16,761 nucleotides of DNA, from contig CAYMFU010000178.1 of NCBI GenBank assembly GCA_964389805.1, forward strand, positions 1-16,761. Reading direction: 5' to 3'. Source of the DNA: JAGTVG01 sp964389805 (GTDB lineage Bacteria > Bacteroidota > Bacteroidia > Cytophagales > Cyclobacteriaceae). A model generated the notes under the pieces. It saw nothing but the letters and a program-made list of their open reading frames with translations, did not search any database and was not told where the DNA came from. Shown in pieces: positions 1 through 8,040 of the stretch. The position numbers and the translations under genes were made by a program. Within the stretch, counting starts at the first letter, position 1; each line of letters starts with the position of its first letter.

Positions 1-35
1 TTCGCAATCATTTAATCATAAAATATAAATTCATT

Positions 36-1673
36 ATGGCAAAGCAAATCATTTTTGATACAGAAGCTAGAAACAAACTTAAAAAGGGTGTTGATACAAT
101 ATCCGAAGCCGTAAAGGTTACGCTTGGACCTAAGGGCAGGAATGTAATTATCGACAAGAAATTTGGTGCTCCATCAGTTACCAAGGACGGTGTCTCCGTT
201 GCAAAAGAAATCGAGCTCAAGGACCCAGTTGAGAACATGGGTGCTCAATTGGTTAAAGAGGTAGCCTCAAAGACTGCTGATGATGCTGGTGATGGAACAA
301 CAACAGCTACAGTTCTTGCACAAGCAATATATATAAATGGAATAAAAAACGTCGCAGCCGGTGCGAACCCTATGGATTTAAAAAGAGGTATTGACAAAGC
401 AGTTACTGCCATTGTTGATGATCTTCAGAAACAATCCAAGCCCATCAAAGACTTTCAGGAAATAGCTCAAGTTGCAACAATTTCAGCCAATAACGATCCG
501 GAGGTAGGTAAAATGATCTCTGAAGCTATGGACAAGGTTGGAAAAGATGGTGTTATCACTGTGGAAGAAGCTAAGGGTACAGAAACTGAGGTTAAAACAG
601 TTGAAGGCATGCAGTTTGACAGAGGTTATCTTTCACCATACTTCGTAACTGACGCTGAAAAAATGGAAGTTGAGCTGGAAAGCCCATATATCCTTATCTA
701 TGACAAGAAGATCTCTACCATGAAGGAGTTGCTTCCGATCTTAGAAGCTGCTGCGCAGACTGGCAAACCATTATTGATCATTGCTGAAGATGTTGATGGT
801 GAAGCACTCGCAACATTAGTGGTTAACAAAATCAGGGGATCACTGAAGATAGCTTCTGTTAAAGCACCTGGTTTTGGTGACAGAAGGAAAGCCATGCTTG
901 AAGATATCGCTGTTCTGACAGGAGGAACCGTTATCTCCGAAGAAAGAGGTTTCAAACTTGAAAACGCTACTTTGGATTTTCTTGGTACAGCTGATAAAAT
1001 AAATATCGATAAGGACAATACAACCATTGTTAATGGCGGTGGCAAGAAGGAAGAGATCCAGGGTAGAATTAACCAGATCAAATCTCAGATTGAAACAACA
1101 ACATCCGATTACGATAAAGAAAAACTCCAGGAAAGACTAGCCAAACTTTCTGGTGGTGTTGCTATCCTGTATATCGGTGCCGCTACAGAAATCGAAATGA
1201 AAGAAAAGAAAGATCTCGTTGACGATGCACTGCATGCTACCAGGGCTGCTGTCCAGGAAGGTGTTGTAGCTGGTGGTGGTGTGGCCTTCATCAGAACGGT
1301 CAAAGCACTTGATAAAGTGAAGACAAGCAACGAAGATCAGGCTACTGGTGTTAATATCGTCAGAATAGCTTTGGAATCTCCATTGAGAACCATCGTGGAA
1401 AACGCTGGCCGTGAAGGTTCTGTTATTGTTATGAAGATCAAGGAAGAAAAAGGAAACTATGGATATAATGCTCAAGAGGATGCATTTGGTGACTTGGTTG
1501 AAGCCGGAGTTATTGATCCTACCAAAGTAACCAGACTTGCACTTGAGAATGCTGCATCTATCGCTTCGCTACTGTTGACAACCGAATGTGTTGTAGCAGA
1601 TGAGCCGGAAGATGAGAAGGCGGCTATGCCTCCTGCTCCTCCAATGGGCGGCGGCATGGGTGGCATGATGTAA
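36..1673 (+). CDS. groEL: Chaperonin GroEL (Hsp60), 60 kDa subunit
   Basis: ATP-driven folding chaperone that forms the double-ring chamber for unfolded cytosolic proteins together with the GroES lid. The 545-residue length is normal for the family. The N-terminal equatorial domain has TLGPKGRNV at 29-37, VTKDG at 48-52 and the ATP-binding GDGTTTAT at 85-92. The second equatorial half has DDALHATRAAVQEG at 396-409, containing the ATPase aspartate region, followed by VVAGGG. The C-terminus ends in the Met/Gly-rich tail GGGMGGMM typical of bacterial GroEL. The ATG is preceded by an A/T-rich leader without Shine-Dalgarno, as is usual in Bacteroidota. Only 35 bases of upstream sequence are present, so groES and the operon promoter, expected immediately upstream, cannot be seen. 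A strong terminator 25 bases downstream makes this the last gene of its operon. Identity is certain from sequence alone. Confidence 0.99.
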   Translation: MAKQIIFDTEARNKLKKGVDTISEAVKVTLGPKGRNVIIDKKFGAPSVTKDGVSVAKEIELKDPVENMGAQLVKEVASKTADDAGDGTTTATVLAQAIYINGIKNVAAGANPMDLKRGIDKAVTAIVDDLQKQSKPIKDFQEIAQVATISANNDPEVGKMISEAMDKVGKDGVITVEEAKGTETEVKTVEGMQFDRGYLSPYFVTDAEKMEVELESPYILIYDKKISTMKELLPILEAAAQTGKPLLIIAEDVDGEALATLVVNKIRGSLKIASVKAPGFGDRRKAMLEDIAVLTGGTVISEERGFKLENATLDFLGTADKINIDKDNTTIVNGGGKKEEIQGRINQIKSQIETTTSDYDKEKLQERLAKLSGGVAILYIGAATEIEMKEKKDLVDDALHATRAAVQEGVVAGGGVAFIRTVKALDKVKTSNEDQATGVNIVRIALESPLRTIVENAGREGSVIVMKIKEEKGNYGYNAQEDAFGDLVEAGVIDPTKVTRLALENAASIASLLLTTECVVADEPEDEKAAMPPAPPMGGGMGGMM

Positions 1674-1698
1674 AATAAATATATAATATATACCCAGG

Positions 1699-1735
1699 AA
1701 AACCCGGTTGATGATTTCGACCGGGTTTTTTGTTT
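1699..1735 (+). terminator. Rho-independent terminator of groEL
   Basis: A GC-rich hairpin has arms 1699-1710 and 1718-1729 (AAAACCCGGTTG with CGACCGGGTTTT, one T-G wobble) and a 7-base loop. The 3' arm runs into a T tract at 1726-1731. It lies 25 bases after the groEL stop. It is the clearest intrinsic terminator in the window. Confidence 0.9.
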
Positions 1736-1860
1736 TATCGAGATTTCAAGTTGCATAACATATTAAATATCTATTTCCTACCACATCTTCAGTAAGATTC
1801 TAATAATCCCCATCTTCCCCCTGAATACAATTTTCACTAGCAGAATCATTTAATTTTTGT

Positions 1861-1880
1861 TAGACCGACCGGTCGGTTTA
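1861..1880. promoter_or_regulatory. TetR-family operator-like palindrome
   Basis: The 14-base core ACCGACCGGTCGGT (1864-1877) is a perfect palindrome. The flanks extend the symmetry to 20 bases with one mismatched pair (1863/1878). It is strikingly GC-rich in an AT-rich gap. The core resembles operators of TetR-family repressors of the ACCGACCGGTCGGT / NemR-box type. A near-consensus Bacteroidota -7 element (ATTTTTG at 1853-1859) sits immediately upstream, so a bound repressor would cover the start region. No TetR gene is in the window, and the next gene begins 233 bases downstream. The binding protein is inferred. Confidence 0.5.
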
Positions 1881-2070
1881 GGATGCTATTACATTACATA
1901 GTACCAGGAGCGGATAATAAAGTATAAAGTGATTTTTTCATAAGATTTGGGATTAAAGTGGTTATAGTTTAGAAACATCAGGAAAGAAAAATTAGTTCCG
2001 AAGTGGATAAATCCTCTCAATTAAAACTTAATCAATATCCTCACTCACCTATCATTCAGGAATAATTTAC

Positions 2071-2078
2071 TAAATTTG
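2071..2078 (+). promoter_or_regulatory. Candidate -7 promoter element for the DinB-like gene
   Basis: TAAATTTG matches the Bacteroidota -7 consensus TAnnTTTG exactly and lies 35 bases before the ATG at 2114. No good -33 TTTG is seen about 19 bases upstream, so support is partial. Confidence 0.35.
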
Positions 2079-2113
2079 ATTTCGGCATTTTTTAAATCTA
2101 ATTATCTAAATCC

Positions 2114-2731
2114 ATGAAAAATTTATTAATCATACTATTTTTAATTTCAACAATAATAATTGATATGTCTGCCCAGGATAAGAATACTACTAAGGATAGC
2201 CAAGACCTTCCCTATTATCAGATCCCCGATTATCCTGAATCGTATACACCGGAAAACATAGCAGCCCGGATGATCGACGGACTTGGTTTCAGGTATTACT
2301 GGGCTACTGAAGGTCTTACTGAAAAAGATCTGGATTACGTACCCGGCAATGATGGGAGGAGCACCGGCCATGCTATTGATCATATTTATGGATTAACCCT
2401 TACTATAGTAAATGCCAGCCTGAACAAGCCAAATGTTTTCCCACGGGAGGATGAAGAATTGACCTTCGAGCAGAAAAGGGCACGGACTTTAGAAAATATC
2501 GAAAAAGCCAGCCAGGTGCTCAAAGATCAAAATGCCAATACCCTCGAAAATAATAAGGTCATTTTTCAAAGCGACAATGGAACAAGTGAATATCCCTATT
2601 GGAATATGATCAATGGTCCAATCGCTGATGCCATTTACCACACAGGTCAGGTTGTGTCTTTCAGAAGATCATCAGGGAATCCAATCAATCCTAATATCCG
2701 CCAATTCCTGGGCACGCCTGTTAAGAAATAA
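2114..2731 (+). CDS. Secreted DinB-like four-helix protein
   Basis: The 205-residue protein has an N-terminal signal peptide (about 1-20, hydrophobic LLIILFLISTIII then SAQ at the cleavage site). Without a lipobox, it is likely periplasmic. The rest looks like the DinB/YfiT metal-binding helical bundle: a helix around 47-66, the segment STGHAIDHIYG at 83-93 supplying His86 and His90, and ADAIYHTGQVVSFRR at 171-185 supplying His176 before the GQ motif typical of the last DinB helix. Usual DinB proteins have one His in helix 2 and an HxxxH in the last helix. Here the pair is in the earlier helix and only one His remains in the last, so the metal site is either rearranged or altered. The substrate is unknown; some family members are thiol-dependent transferases, but nothing here shows that. 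The gene stands alone between groEL and the convergent siaC. Confidence 0.7.
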   Translation: MKNLLIILFLISTIIIDMSAQDKNTTKDSQDLPYYQIPDYPESYTPENIAARMIDGLGFRYYWATEGLTEKDLDYVPGNDGRSTGHAIDHIYGLTLTIVNASLNKPNVFPREDEELTFEQKRARTLENIEKASQVLKDQNANTLENNKVIFQSDNGTSEYPYWNMINGPIADAIYHTGQVVSFRRSSGNPINPNIRQFLGTPVKK

Positions 2732-2865
2732 TAAATTCACTTTGTGATTAACAAGGTTTGTCAGCCATTAAAAACCTGGTGCTGAGATTTATAACCTGGC
2801 AAAAGAAGTGAACTATGGTGCCGAGAGATATGTATACCCGCATCAAGAAGTAAATCCAATCAAAT

Positions 2866-3240
2866 TTAATATACGATTAACTCCACAGGTATTTTAAGGA
2901 TATCCCTAAAATCATCTCCTGATTCCTGCATATCCTCATCCTCCAATTCATAATACCATTGCACGGCCACCTTCATACCTGCTTTAAATAATTCTTCGAA
3001 TCTTCTGAAGATCTCAAGAAGGTATTTCGAAGAACTGGTGTTGAAATATTCAAGCTTGATTATAAACGTAGTATTCTCTGCCGGTGTTTCAAGGTATTTA
3101 TCGATCCACTCCATAACTGGTTCGTAAAGATCAGCCGAATTCTCAGGAATTGATTTTCCGGAAAATTCCATTTCCCCACTTTGAGCATCTAAATTGATAG
3201 ATGGGGTCTTATCACTGCCTTCCATGTAAAAATTTTTCAT
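2866..3240 (-). CDS. siaC: SiaC-family regulatory phosphoprotein (DUF1987)
   Basis: A small 124-residue single-domain cytosolic protein of the SiaC/DUF1987 family. In Pseudomonas aeruginosa, SiaC is phosphorylated by the kinase SiaB on Thr68, and in its unphosphorylated form it binds and activates the diguanylate cyclase SiaD. Family hallmarks seen here are the N-terminal TPSINLDAQSGEMEFSGKSIPE (starting at 12), the SADLYEPVMEWIDKYL helix and the core segment LEYFNTSSSKYL. Thr68 falls exactly in this NTSSS stretch, so the phosphosite is kept. It starts 12 bases downstream of siaB and is surely co-transcribed. No siaA phosphatase or siaD cyclase gene is next to it. The output partner in this organism is therefore unknown. 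Confidence 0.88.
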   Translation of the reverse strand: MKNFYMEGSDKTPSINLDAQSGEMEFSGKSIPENSADLYEPVMEWIDKYLETPAENTTFIIKLEYFNTSSSKYLLEIFRRFEELFKAGMKVAVQWYYELEDEDMQESGDDFRDILKIPVELIVY

Positions 3241-3252
3241 AGCGTAAATTTA

Positions 3253-3789
3253 CTACTCAACCTTTATTTGAACACTCATCCGGAATAATGAATTCTCATT
3301 ATCTACTTTAGAGAAATTATATTCTAAATTTCCATTCGACCTTCTAATAATATTGATTAATCCGAGTCCCGCTCCTCCCTTATTTGAAAAACCGCCATTA
3401 TCCAGGGTTTTCCGATAGGTTCTGGTGATATCTTCATCACTCATCGATAAATACGCATCCAGCTTGAAAACCAGGTTTTTCACATCCTGGGTTTTTATAA
3501 AATTTTCAGTTACAATAAAATAATCATCCCCCCTTTTGTATAAGAAGTATTTAAAAGACTGATGATCTACCACGCTGAAATCCTCACCATGATTAAATAT
3601 ATTCTGCAAGATCTCTATCAGTACATTGACGATCCGTTTAACAATGGTGCTGCGGCTTTCGATTATTCTCAGCTTGGATTCTGACATCTCAAGAATCAAA
3701 TCGATCATTTCATGGGTAGGTTTACCCATGTACGAGAAAACAACCTTATCGCTTTGCTTGTTCAACTTCATCTCCAAAATTCCACGCAT
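3253..3789 (-). CDS. siaB: SiaB-family GHKL protein kinase
   Basis: The 178-residue kinase has a Bergerat (GHKL) ATP fold and is expected to phosphorylate the SiaC protein encoded just downstream. The N-box lies at 57-68 (VLIEILQNIFNHG region, Glu59, Asn63 and His67). The glycine-rich ATP lid is GGAGLGL at 138-144, followed by the INIIRRS helix typical of the family. There are no membrane segments and no sensor domain, so the input must come from another protein. The start could be Met1 (ATG ending at 3789) or Met7 (3771), which has GGAG abutting it. The longer form is given, but the shorter one begins at the more family-like MKLNKQSDK. The divergent 212-base gap to the POT transporter should hold its promoter, but I see no exact -7 element there. 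Confidence 0.85.
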   Translation of the reverse strand: MRGILEMKLNKQSDKVVFSYMGKPTHEMIDLILEMSESKLRIIESRSTIVKRIVNVLIEILQNIFNHGEDFSVVDHQSFKYFLYKRGDDYFIVTENFIKTQDVKNLVFKLDAYLSMSDEDITRTYRKTLDNGGFSNKGGAGLGLINIIRRSNGNLEYNFSKVDNENSLFRMSVQIKVE

Positions 3790-4001
3790 CAGAAAAATAC
3801 TGCAGTACCGGCCTAAAGATAAGAGGAATTCTTAATTACGCCCAATAATTTCTTTAATAAATTACATTTTTGTCTGGATTTTGTCACTTTTTGTACCAAA
3901 ACCCATGCCCCCACAATATAAATGGGCCATATTATACATTATATTTTTTTTGAAATGGATATTTCTATATTTTAGCGGCGGTTTTCTTAATACTAAAAAA
4001 T

Positions 4002-5585
4002 ATGGATGTTGGACTTATACTAATGCTCGTTGCCTGGGTCGTAGTTGGCGCATGGATCTCAATTATTATTTTTTCACAGAAGAAGTATCACCCAAAAGCC
4101 TTGTTTACATTGTTTTTCGCTGAAATGTGGGAAAGGTTCAATTTCTACGGGATGCGTGCGATACTCACACTTTACATGATCAAGGTCCTCTTCGATCATA
4201 TGTCACAAACTGATGCAGATGAGCGGGCAATTGGAATTTATGGTGCTTATAATGCGCTTGTTTACCTGACCCCTGTTCTGGGAGGCATGTTAGCTGATAA
4301 AATATTGGGATTCCGAAGATCCATAGTCTGGGGAGGAATATTGATGGCTTGTGGACAAGTAATGCTTATTTTCTCAGATACCTTCCAGATTATAGTCGAG
4401 AATGACCTATTCTATATCGGCTTATCTCTTATCGTTGTAGGAAATGGATACTTCAAACCAAATATTTCCAGCTTCCTCGGAACATTTTATGATAAGAACG
4501 ATCCGCGTAAGGATGGCGCCTTTACGATTTTTTATATGGGCATCAATGTAGGGGCATTTCTGGCACCTATAACCTGTGGATACCTTGGTGAAACCTATGA
4601 CTGGGACTGGGGATTTGGTTTGGCTGCAGCTGGCATGCTGGCTGGTTTGTTTGCCTTCAGAAAGAACCTAAAGAATTTTGCAGATAAAGGGTTCTCTCCA
4701 AAACCCGAATTTATTAAAAAGAAAATATTGCTTGGTTTAAAACCTACTAATCTTATTCTTATTGGCTCAGTACTTATTACCCCTCTTATAGCCCTGTTAT
4801 TAAATGTTAATGAATCAATGACCTTGATATTAACAATTCTTGGCATTTTGGTTATTGGTTATTTATTATACGAAGCCATATTTAAACTGGATAAAGTAGA
4901 AGGACAACGCCTGGCGGTTGTTATTATTCTGGCCTTTTTCCATACCTTGTTCTGGGCATTCTTTGAACAGGCTGGGAGTTCATTAACACTGTTCACGGAA
5001 AGAAATGTAGACCGGACATTCTTTGGGAGTGAATTAAAAACCTCCATATTCCAGAGTGTAAATCCCTTGTTTATTATCACCCTGGCCCCTGCATTTACCT
5101 GGTTGTGGGGAAAGCTTAATAAACTGAGGATGGACCCATATACCCCATTTAAATTTGCATGGGGATTATTGCAATTGGGGCTTGGATTTGGAGCCCTTGT
5201 ATTGGGAGCCAAATTATTTGTCTCATCTTCTGGAATGGTTCCACTTGCCTTCCTTGTTATTGCATATTTCCTGCATACTACCGGGGAATTGTGCCTCTCA
5301 CCAGTTGGCTTATCCATGGTCACTAAATTGTCACCTGGTAGAATTGTAGGTTTCGTCATGGGTGCATGGTTTTTATCCATATCCTTTGCACATCACCTGG
5401 CTGCATTCATTGCCAAGCTGACAGCTGCACCGGAAGTAGGAAATGGAGAAGTTGCATCTCCCCTGGTAACCTTGCCTATTTATACTGATGTATACTGGCA
5501 GAGCACCTTGTTTATCATAGGAGCAGCTGGCTTATTATTCCTGCTGGCAGTACCGATAAAGAGAATGATGCACGGAATACACTAA
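4002..5585 (+). CDS. POT/PTR2-family proton-coupled oligopeptide transporter
   Basis: An inner-membrane major-facilitator symporter that imports di- and tripeptides with protons. The 527 residues and about 14 hydrophobic segments fit the bacterial POT family. Seen motifs are the proton-coupling E41-xx-E44-R45-F46 (AEMWERFNFYG) in the first family helix; the PTR2 signature FYMGINVGAFLAP at 177-189; the helix-7 motif FWAFFEQAGSSL at 317-328 (Glu322); and the late-helix GELCLSPVGLSMVTKLSP at 428-445. A hydrophobic stretch at residues 3-24 lies before the family core, which is common in Bacteroidota homologues. The ATG follows an A-rich leader (ACTAAAAAAT). The gene is monocistronic, divergent from siaB and followed by a 175-base gap. 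The exact peptide preference cannot be read from sequence. Confidence 0.93.
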   Translation: MDVGLILMLVAWVVVGAWISIIIFSQKKYHPKALFTLFFAEMWERFNFYGMRAILTLYMIKVLFDHMSQTDADERAIGIYGAYNALVYLTPVLGGMLADKILGFRRSIVWGGILMACGQVMLIFSDTFQIIVENDLFYIGLSLIVVGNGYFKPNISSFLGTFYDKNDPRKDGAFTIFYMGINVGAFLAPITCGYLGETYDWDWGFGLAAAGMLAGLFAFRKNLKNFADKGFSPKPEFIKKKILLGLKPTNLILIGSVLITPLIALLLNVNESMTLILTILGILVIGYLLYEAIFKLDKVEGQRLAVVIILAFFHTLFWAFFEQAGSSLTLFTERNVDRTFFGSELKTSIFQSVNPLFIITLAPAFTWLWGKLNKLRMDPYTPFKFAWGLLQLGLGFGALVLGAKLFVSSSGMVPLAFLVIAYFLHTTGELCLSPVGLSMVTKLSPGRIVGFVMGAWFLSISFAHHLAAFIAKLTAAPEVGNGEVASPLVTLPIYTDVYWQSTLFIIGAAGLLFLLAVPIKRMMHGIH

Positions 5586-5683
5586 AACAATTAATTATTG
5601 AAAATATAAGGGTACAATAGAGAATATTTTATAAAAACTGGCCCAAAAAGCGGTATCAAATATTAAAATATTGGAAAAAAAAA

Positions 5684-5691
5684 TAATTTTG
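5684..5691 (+). promoter_or_regulatory. Candidate -7 promoter element for pckA
   Basis: TAATTTTG is an exact match to TAnnTTTG, 69 bases before the pckA ATG. An AT-rich imperfect inverted repeat (CAAATATT / AATATTGG, 5657-5674) lies just upstream. No clear -33 TTTG is seen at the usual distance. Confidence 0.45.
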
Positions 5692-5760
5692 ATTAGCTTT
5701 TCAAGTGTCAAAGGCCGTGGCGTTATAATTAAGTCTCTATTCTAATAAAATTCAAATAAA

Positions 5761-7365
5761 ATGATTGAAACTGGAATCAAATCTAAAAAATCTGACCTAT
5801 ATTCATTGGGTCTCAAATCAGGGCGTATCCACTGGAATTATTCCCAAAGTGAATTGTACGAAGAAGCCTTACGTAAGAAGGAAGGTATTCTTACAGATCG
5901 TGGATCACTTCTCGTCGACACAAGTTTCTTTACCGGGAGGGCTCCTAAAGACAAATATGTTGTCGAAGACGAAACCACAAAGGATGTCATCTGGTGGGGA
6001 AAAGTGAACCAACCCATTTCTCCCAAAAATTTCGATGAACTGTACAATGAAATGATCAAATACCTGTATGGAAAGGAATTGTATGTCCGTGAAGGATTTG
6101 CAGGAGCTGATCCCAATTATCGCCTGAAATGCAGGTTTGTGAATACCCTGGCCTGGCAGAATCTTTTCACTTACAATATGTTCATCAGACCAAATACTGA
6201 AGATCTTGAGAATTTTGTTCCTGACTTCACCGTGATCTCGGCTCCCGAATTCACTGCTGATCCTCAACGATTCGGATTGCGTCAGAGTAACTTCGCCATT
6301 GTCAATATGACAAAGAAAATCATGATCATCGGAGGTACAGCTTACGCTGGAGAAATGAAAAAAGGTATCTTTGGCGTGATGAATCACCTTTTACCTCTGA
6401 AAGGTGTATTGCCGATGCATTGCTCAGCCAATGTTGGGAAAGATGGCGATACGGCAATATTCTTTGGACTTTCAGGTACAGGGAAAACAACACTTTCAGC
6501 TGATCCGGACCGGGGACTGATCGGGGATGATGAACATGGCTGGACTGAAACAACCATTTTTAATTTCGAAGGCGGTTGCTATGCAAAAACTGTTGACCTC
6601 TCAGAGGAAAAAGAACCGGACATCTGGAACGCCATTAAGTTTGGCGCGATTGAAGAAAACTCACGATTTTATCCCCACACACGAACGGTCAATTACTCTG
6701 ATACGAGGGTAACCGAAAACACCAGGGTTTCCTATCCAATCGACCATATAAAAAACGCCATTCAACCGTCGATTGCGGGAGTACCCAAAAACATTTTTTT
6801 CCTGGCATGTGATGCGTTTGGAGTGTTACCCCCAATCTCCAAATTAAATCCTGGTCAGGCTATGTATCATTTCATTAGTGGATATACAGCCAAGGTCGCT
6901 GGGACAGAGATGGGCATCGTTGATCCGGTCACTACATTTTCAGCCTGCTTTGGTGCTGCTTTCCTTCCTTTGCATCCAACCAAATATGCTGAAATGCTTG
7001 GAGAAATGATGAAAAAGCACAAAGTCAACGTCTGGCTGATCAATACCGGATGGGTAGGCGGAAAATATGGTGTCGGGAAACGCATCGATCTAAAATATAC
7101 AAGGGCGATGATAACCGCGGCTCTGGATGGTAAGCTTGATTATGTGGATTACCATGAAGGGGCGATGCTGGGCACCCAGATCCCCACTAATGTGCCAGGG
7201 GTTCCTTCTGAATTACTACGACCAAAAAATAACTGGACAGATAAGGAGGAATTCTACAAAACTGCCGACAAACTGGTGGATGAATTCAATCAGAATTTTG
7301 AGAAATACAAGGACTTTGCCAATAAGGAAATCCTTGCGGCAGCACCTAAGAGATATGAAAGATAA
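5761..7365 (+). CDS. pckA: Phosphoenolpyruvate carboxykinase (ATP)
   Basis: Cytosolic enzyme converting oxaloacetate and ATP to phosphoenolpyruvate, CO2 and ADP, the entry step of gluconeogenesis. The 534 residues match the ATP-type family (about 540). All key residues are visible: Arg60 in FTGRAPKDK; Tyr196 and Lys201 in GTAYAGEMKKG; His220 in LPMHCSAN; the PEPCK P-loop GLSGTGKTT at 236-244 with Lys242; the metal ligand region GDDEHGW at 255-261 with Asp257; and Arg322 in the DTRVTENTRVSYP segment that binds substrate and nucleotide. The ATG follows the A-rich leader TTCAAATAAA. The next gene begins 23 bases downstream, suggesting co-transcription. No frameshift or missing residue is seen, so the enzyme should be active. 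Confidence 0.98.
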   Translation: MIETGIKSKKSDLYSLGLKSGRIHWNYSQSELYEEALRKKEGILTDRGSLLVDTSFFTGRAPKDKYVVEDETTKDVIWWGKVNQPISPKNFDELYNEMIKYLYGKELYVREGFAGADPNYRLKCRFVNTLAWQNLFTYNMFIRPNTEDLENFVPDFTVISAPEFTADPQRFGLRQSNFAIVNMTKKIMIIGGTAYAGEMKKGIFGVMNHLLPLKGVLPMHCSANVGKDGDTAIFFGLSGTGKTTLSADPDRGLIGDDEHGWTETTIFNFEGGCYAKTVDLSEEKEPDIWNAIKFGAIEENSRFYPHTRTVNYSDTRVTENTRVSYPIDHIKNAIQPSIAGVPKNIFFLACDAFGVLPPISKLNPGQAMYHFISGYTAKVAGTEMGIVDPVTTFSACFGAAFLPLHPTKYAEMLGEMMKKHKVNVWLINTGWVGGKYGVGKRIDLKYTRAMITAALDGKLDYVDYHEGAMLGTQIPTNVPGVPSELLRPKNNWTDKEEFYKTADKLVDEFNQNFEKYKDFANKEILAAAPKRYER

Positions 7366-7388
7366 TAATTCTTTGTGCTTGTATTGAT

Positions 7389-8030
7389 TTGAATTTCAGC
7401 GATTTTCTGGATGCGCATAAGTCTGAATTTACCTGGCTTTTAGAGGCCCCATTAACAATTGATAATGGATATAAGATCTTCTTTAAGCCAGGTATTTCTG
7501 ATATTAACGACCTGTCGGATAATATTCGGAAAGAAATTTCCGAAGCCGGCAAAAAGTTTGCTTATGGCGGGTATCTTGAAGACCGGGAGGTTTATAGAAA
7601 TGCCAGCCTTTTCGGATCTGAAGAACCAAGAACCATACACGTAGGCCTTGATATCTGGTGCAAAGCCCGCACACCCATTTATCTCCCATTTGATGGACAC
7701 ATCCATAGTTTTCAGGATAACCATACCGCTGGCGATTATGGTCCGACCATCATTACAGAACATAGTCTGGAAAAGCATTCCTTTTACCTTTTATTTGGCC
7801 ATTTAGACCATGAGAGTTTACATAACATGAAAAAAGGTAAAATCATCAAAAAAGGGGAAAAACTTGGCAATTTGGGTATCTTTGAAGAGAATGGGGGCTG
7901 GCCTCCCCACCTTCATTTCCAGATCATGAGGGATATGGAAGGATTCCTGGGAGATTACCCGGGAGTTGCGAAAAAATCCGAATTGGGTCATTATCAAAAT
8001 AATTGCCCGGATCCGATGATCATTTTTTAA
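7389..8030 (+). CDS. Leaderless M23 (LytM-fold) metallopeptidase-like protein
   Basis: A 213-residue protein with a LytM-type zinc peptidase domain at about 80-180. Ligand motifs are HVGLD (His84, Asp88), FGHLDH (His138) and HLHF (His174, His176), so the full zinc site and catalytic His set is kept. Unlike most M23 cell-wall hydrolases, it has no signal peptide, lipobox or membrane segment and should stay in the cytosol. The first in-frame ATG (Met147) comes after the active-site motifs, so translation must begin upstream. TTG at 7389 is the most likely start, giving the N-terminus MNFSDFLDAHKSEF. Similar leaderless M23 domains are fused to kinase-like phosphotransferase and class III aminotransferase domains in other bacteria, which hints at a metabolic or small-molecule role, not wall lysis; this is inference. 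It sits 23 bases after pckA and 10 bases before the next gene. Confidence 0.82.
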   Translation: MNFSDFLDAHKSEFTWLLEAPLTIDNGYKIFFKPGISDINDLSDNIRKEISEAGKKFAYGGYLEDREVYRNASLFGSEEPRTIHVGLDIWCKARTPIYLPFDGHIHSFQDNHTAGDYGPTIITEHSLEKHSFYLLFGHLDHESLHNMKKGKIIKKGEKLGNLGIFEENGGWPPHLHFQIMRDMEGFLGDYPGVAKKSELGHYQNNCPDPMIIF

Positions 8031-8040
8031 TTAATTAGTG

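Larger units (their letters stand above)
1674..2113. other. 440-base gap between groEL and the DinB-like gene
   Basis: Apart from the groEL terminator, a TetR-operator-like palindrome and a candidate promoter (both listed separately), I see no gene here. The only short frame starting just after the palindrome is 14 codons from the ATG at 1883, with no recognisable sequence. There is no RNA gene fold that I can defend. The gap could be the scar of a lost regulator gene, but no remnant is recognisable. Confidence 0.6.

Noticed and set aside
698..1475. Long minus-strand frames inside groEL
   Set aside because: They lie antisense to a fully conserved groEL and show no domain; they arise from its codon use.
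2739..2757. ACTTTGT-5-ACAAGGT hairpin after the DinB-like gene as a terminator
   Set aside because: The stem is short with a G-T pair and no T tract follows; not strong enough to list.
3961..3973. TATATTTT as -7 element for the peptide transporter
   Set aside because: It lacks the final G of TAnnTTTG and has no -33 element at the right distance; too weak in this AT-rich leader.
3881..4123. 80-codon plus-strand frame overlapping the start of the peptide transporter
   Set aside because: It runs out of frame through the well-supported POT start and has no recognisable family; treated as a shadow frame.
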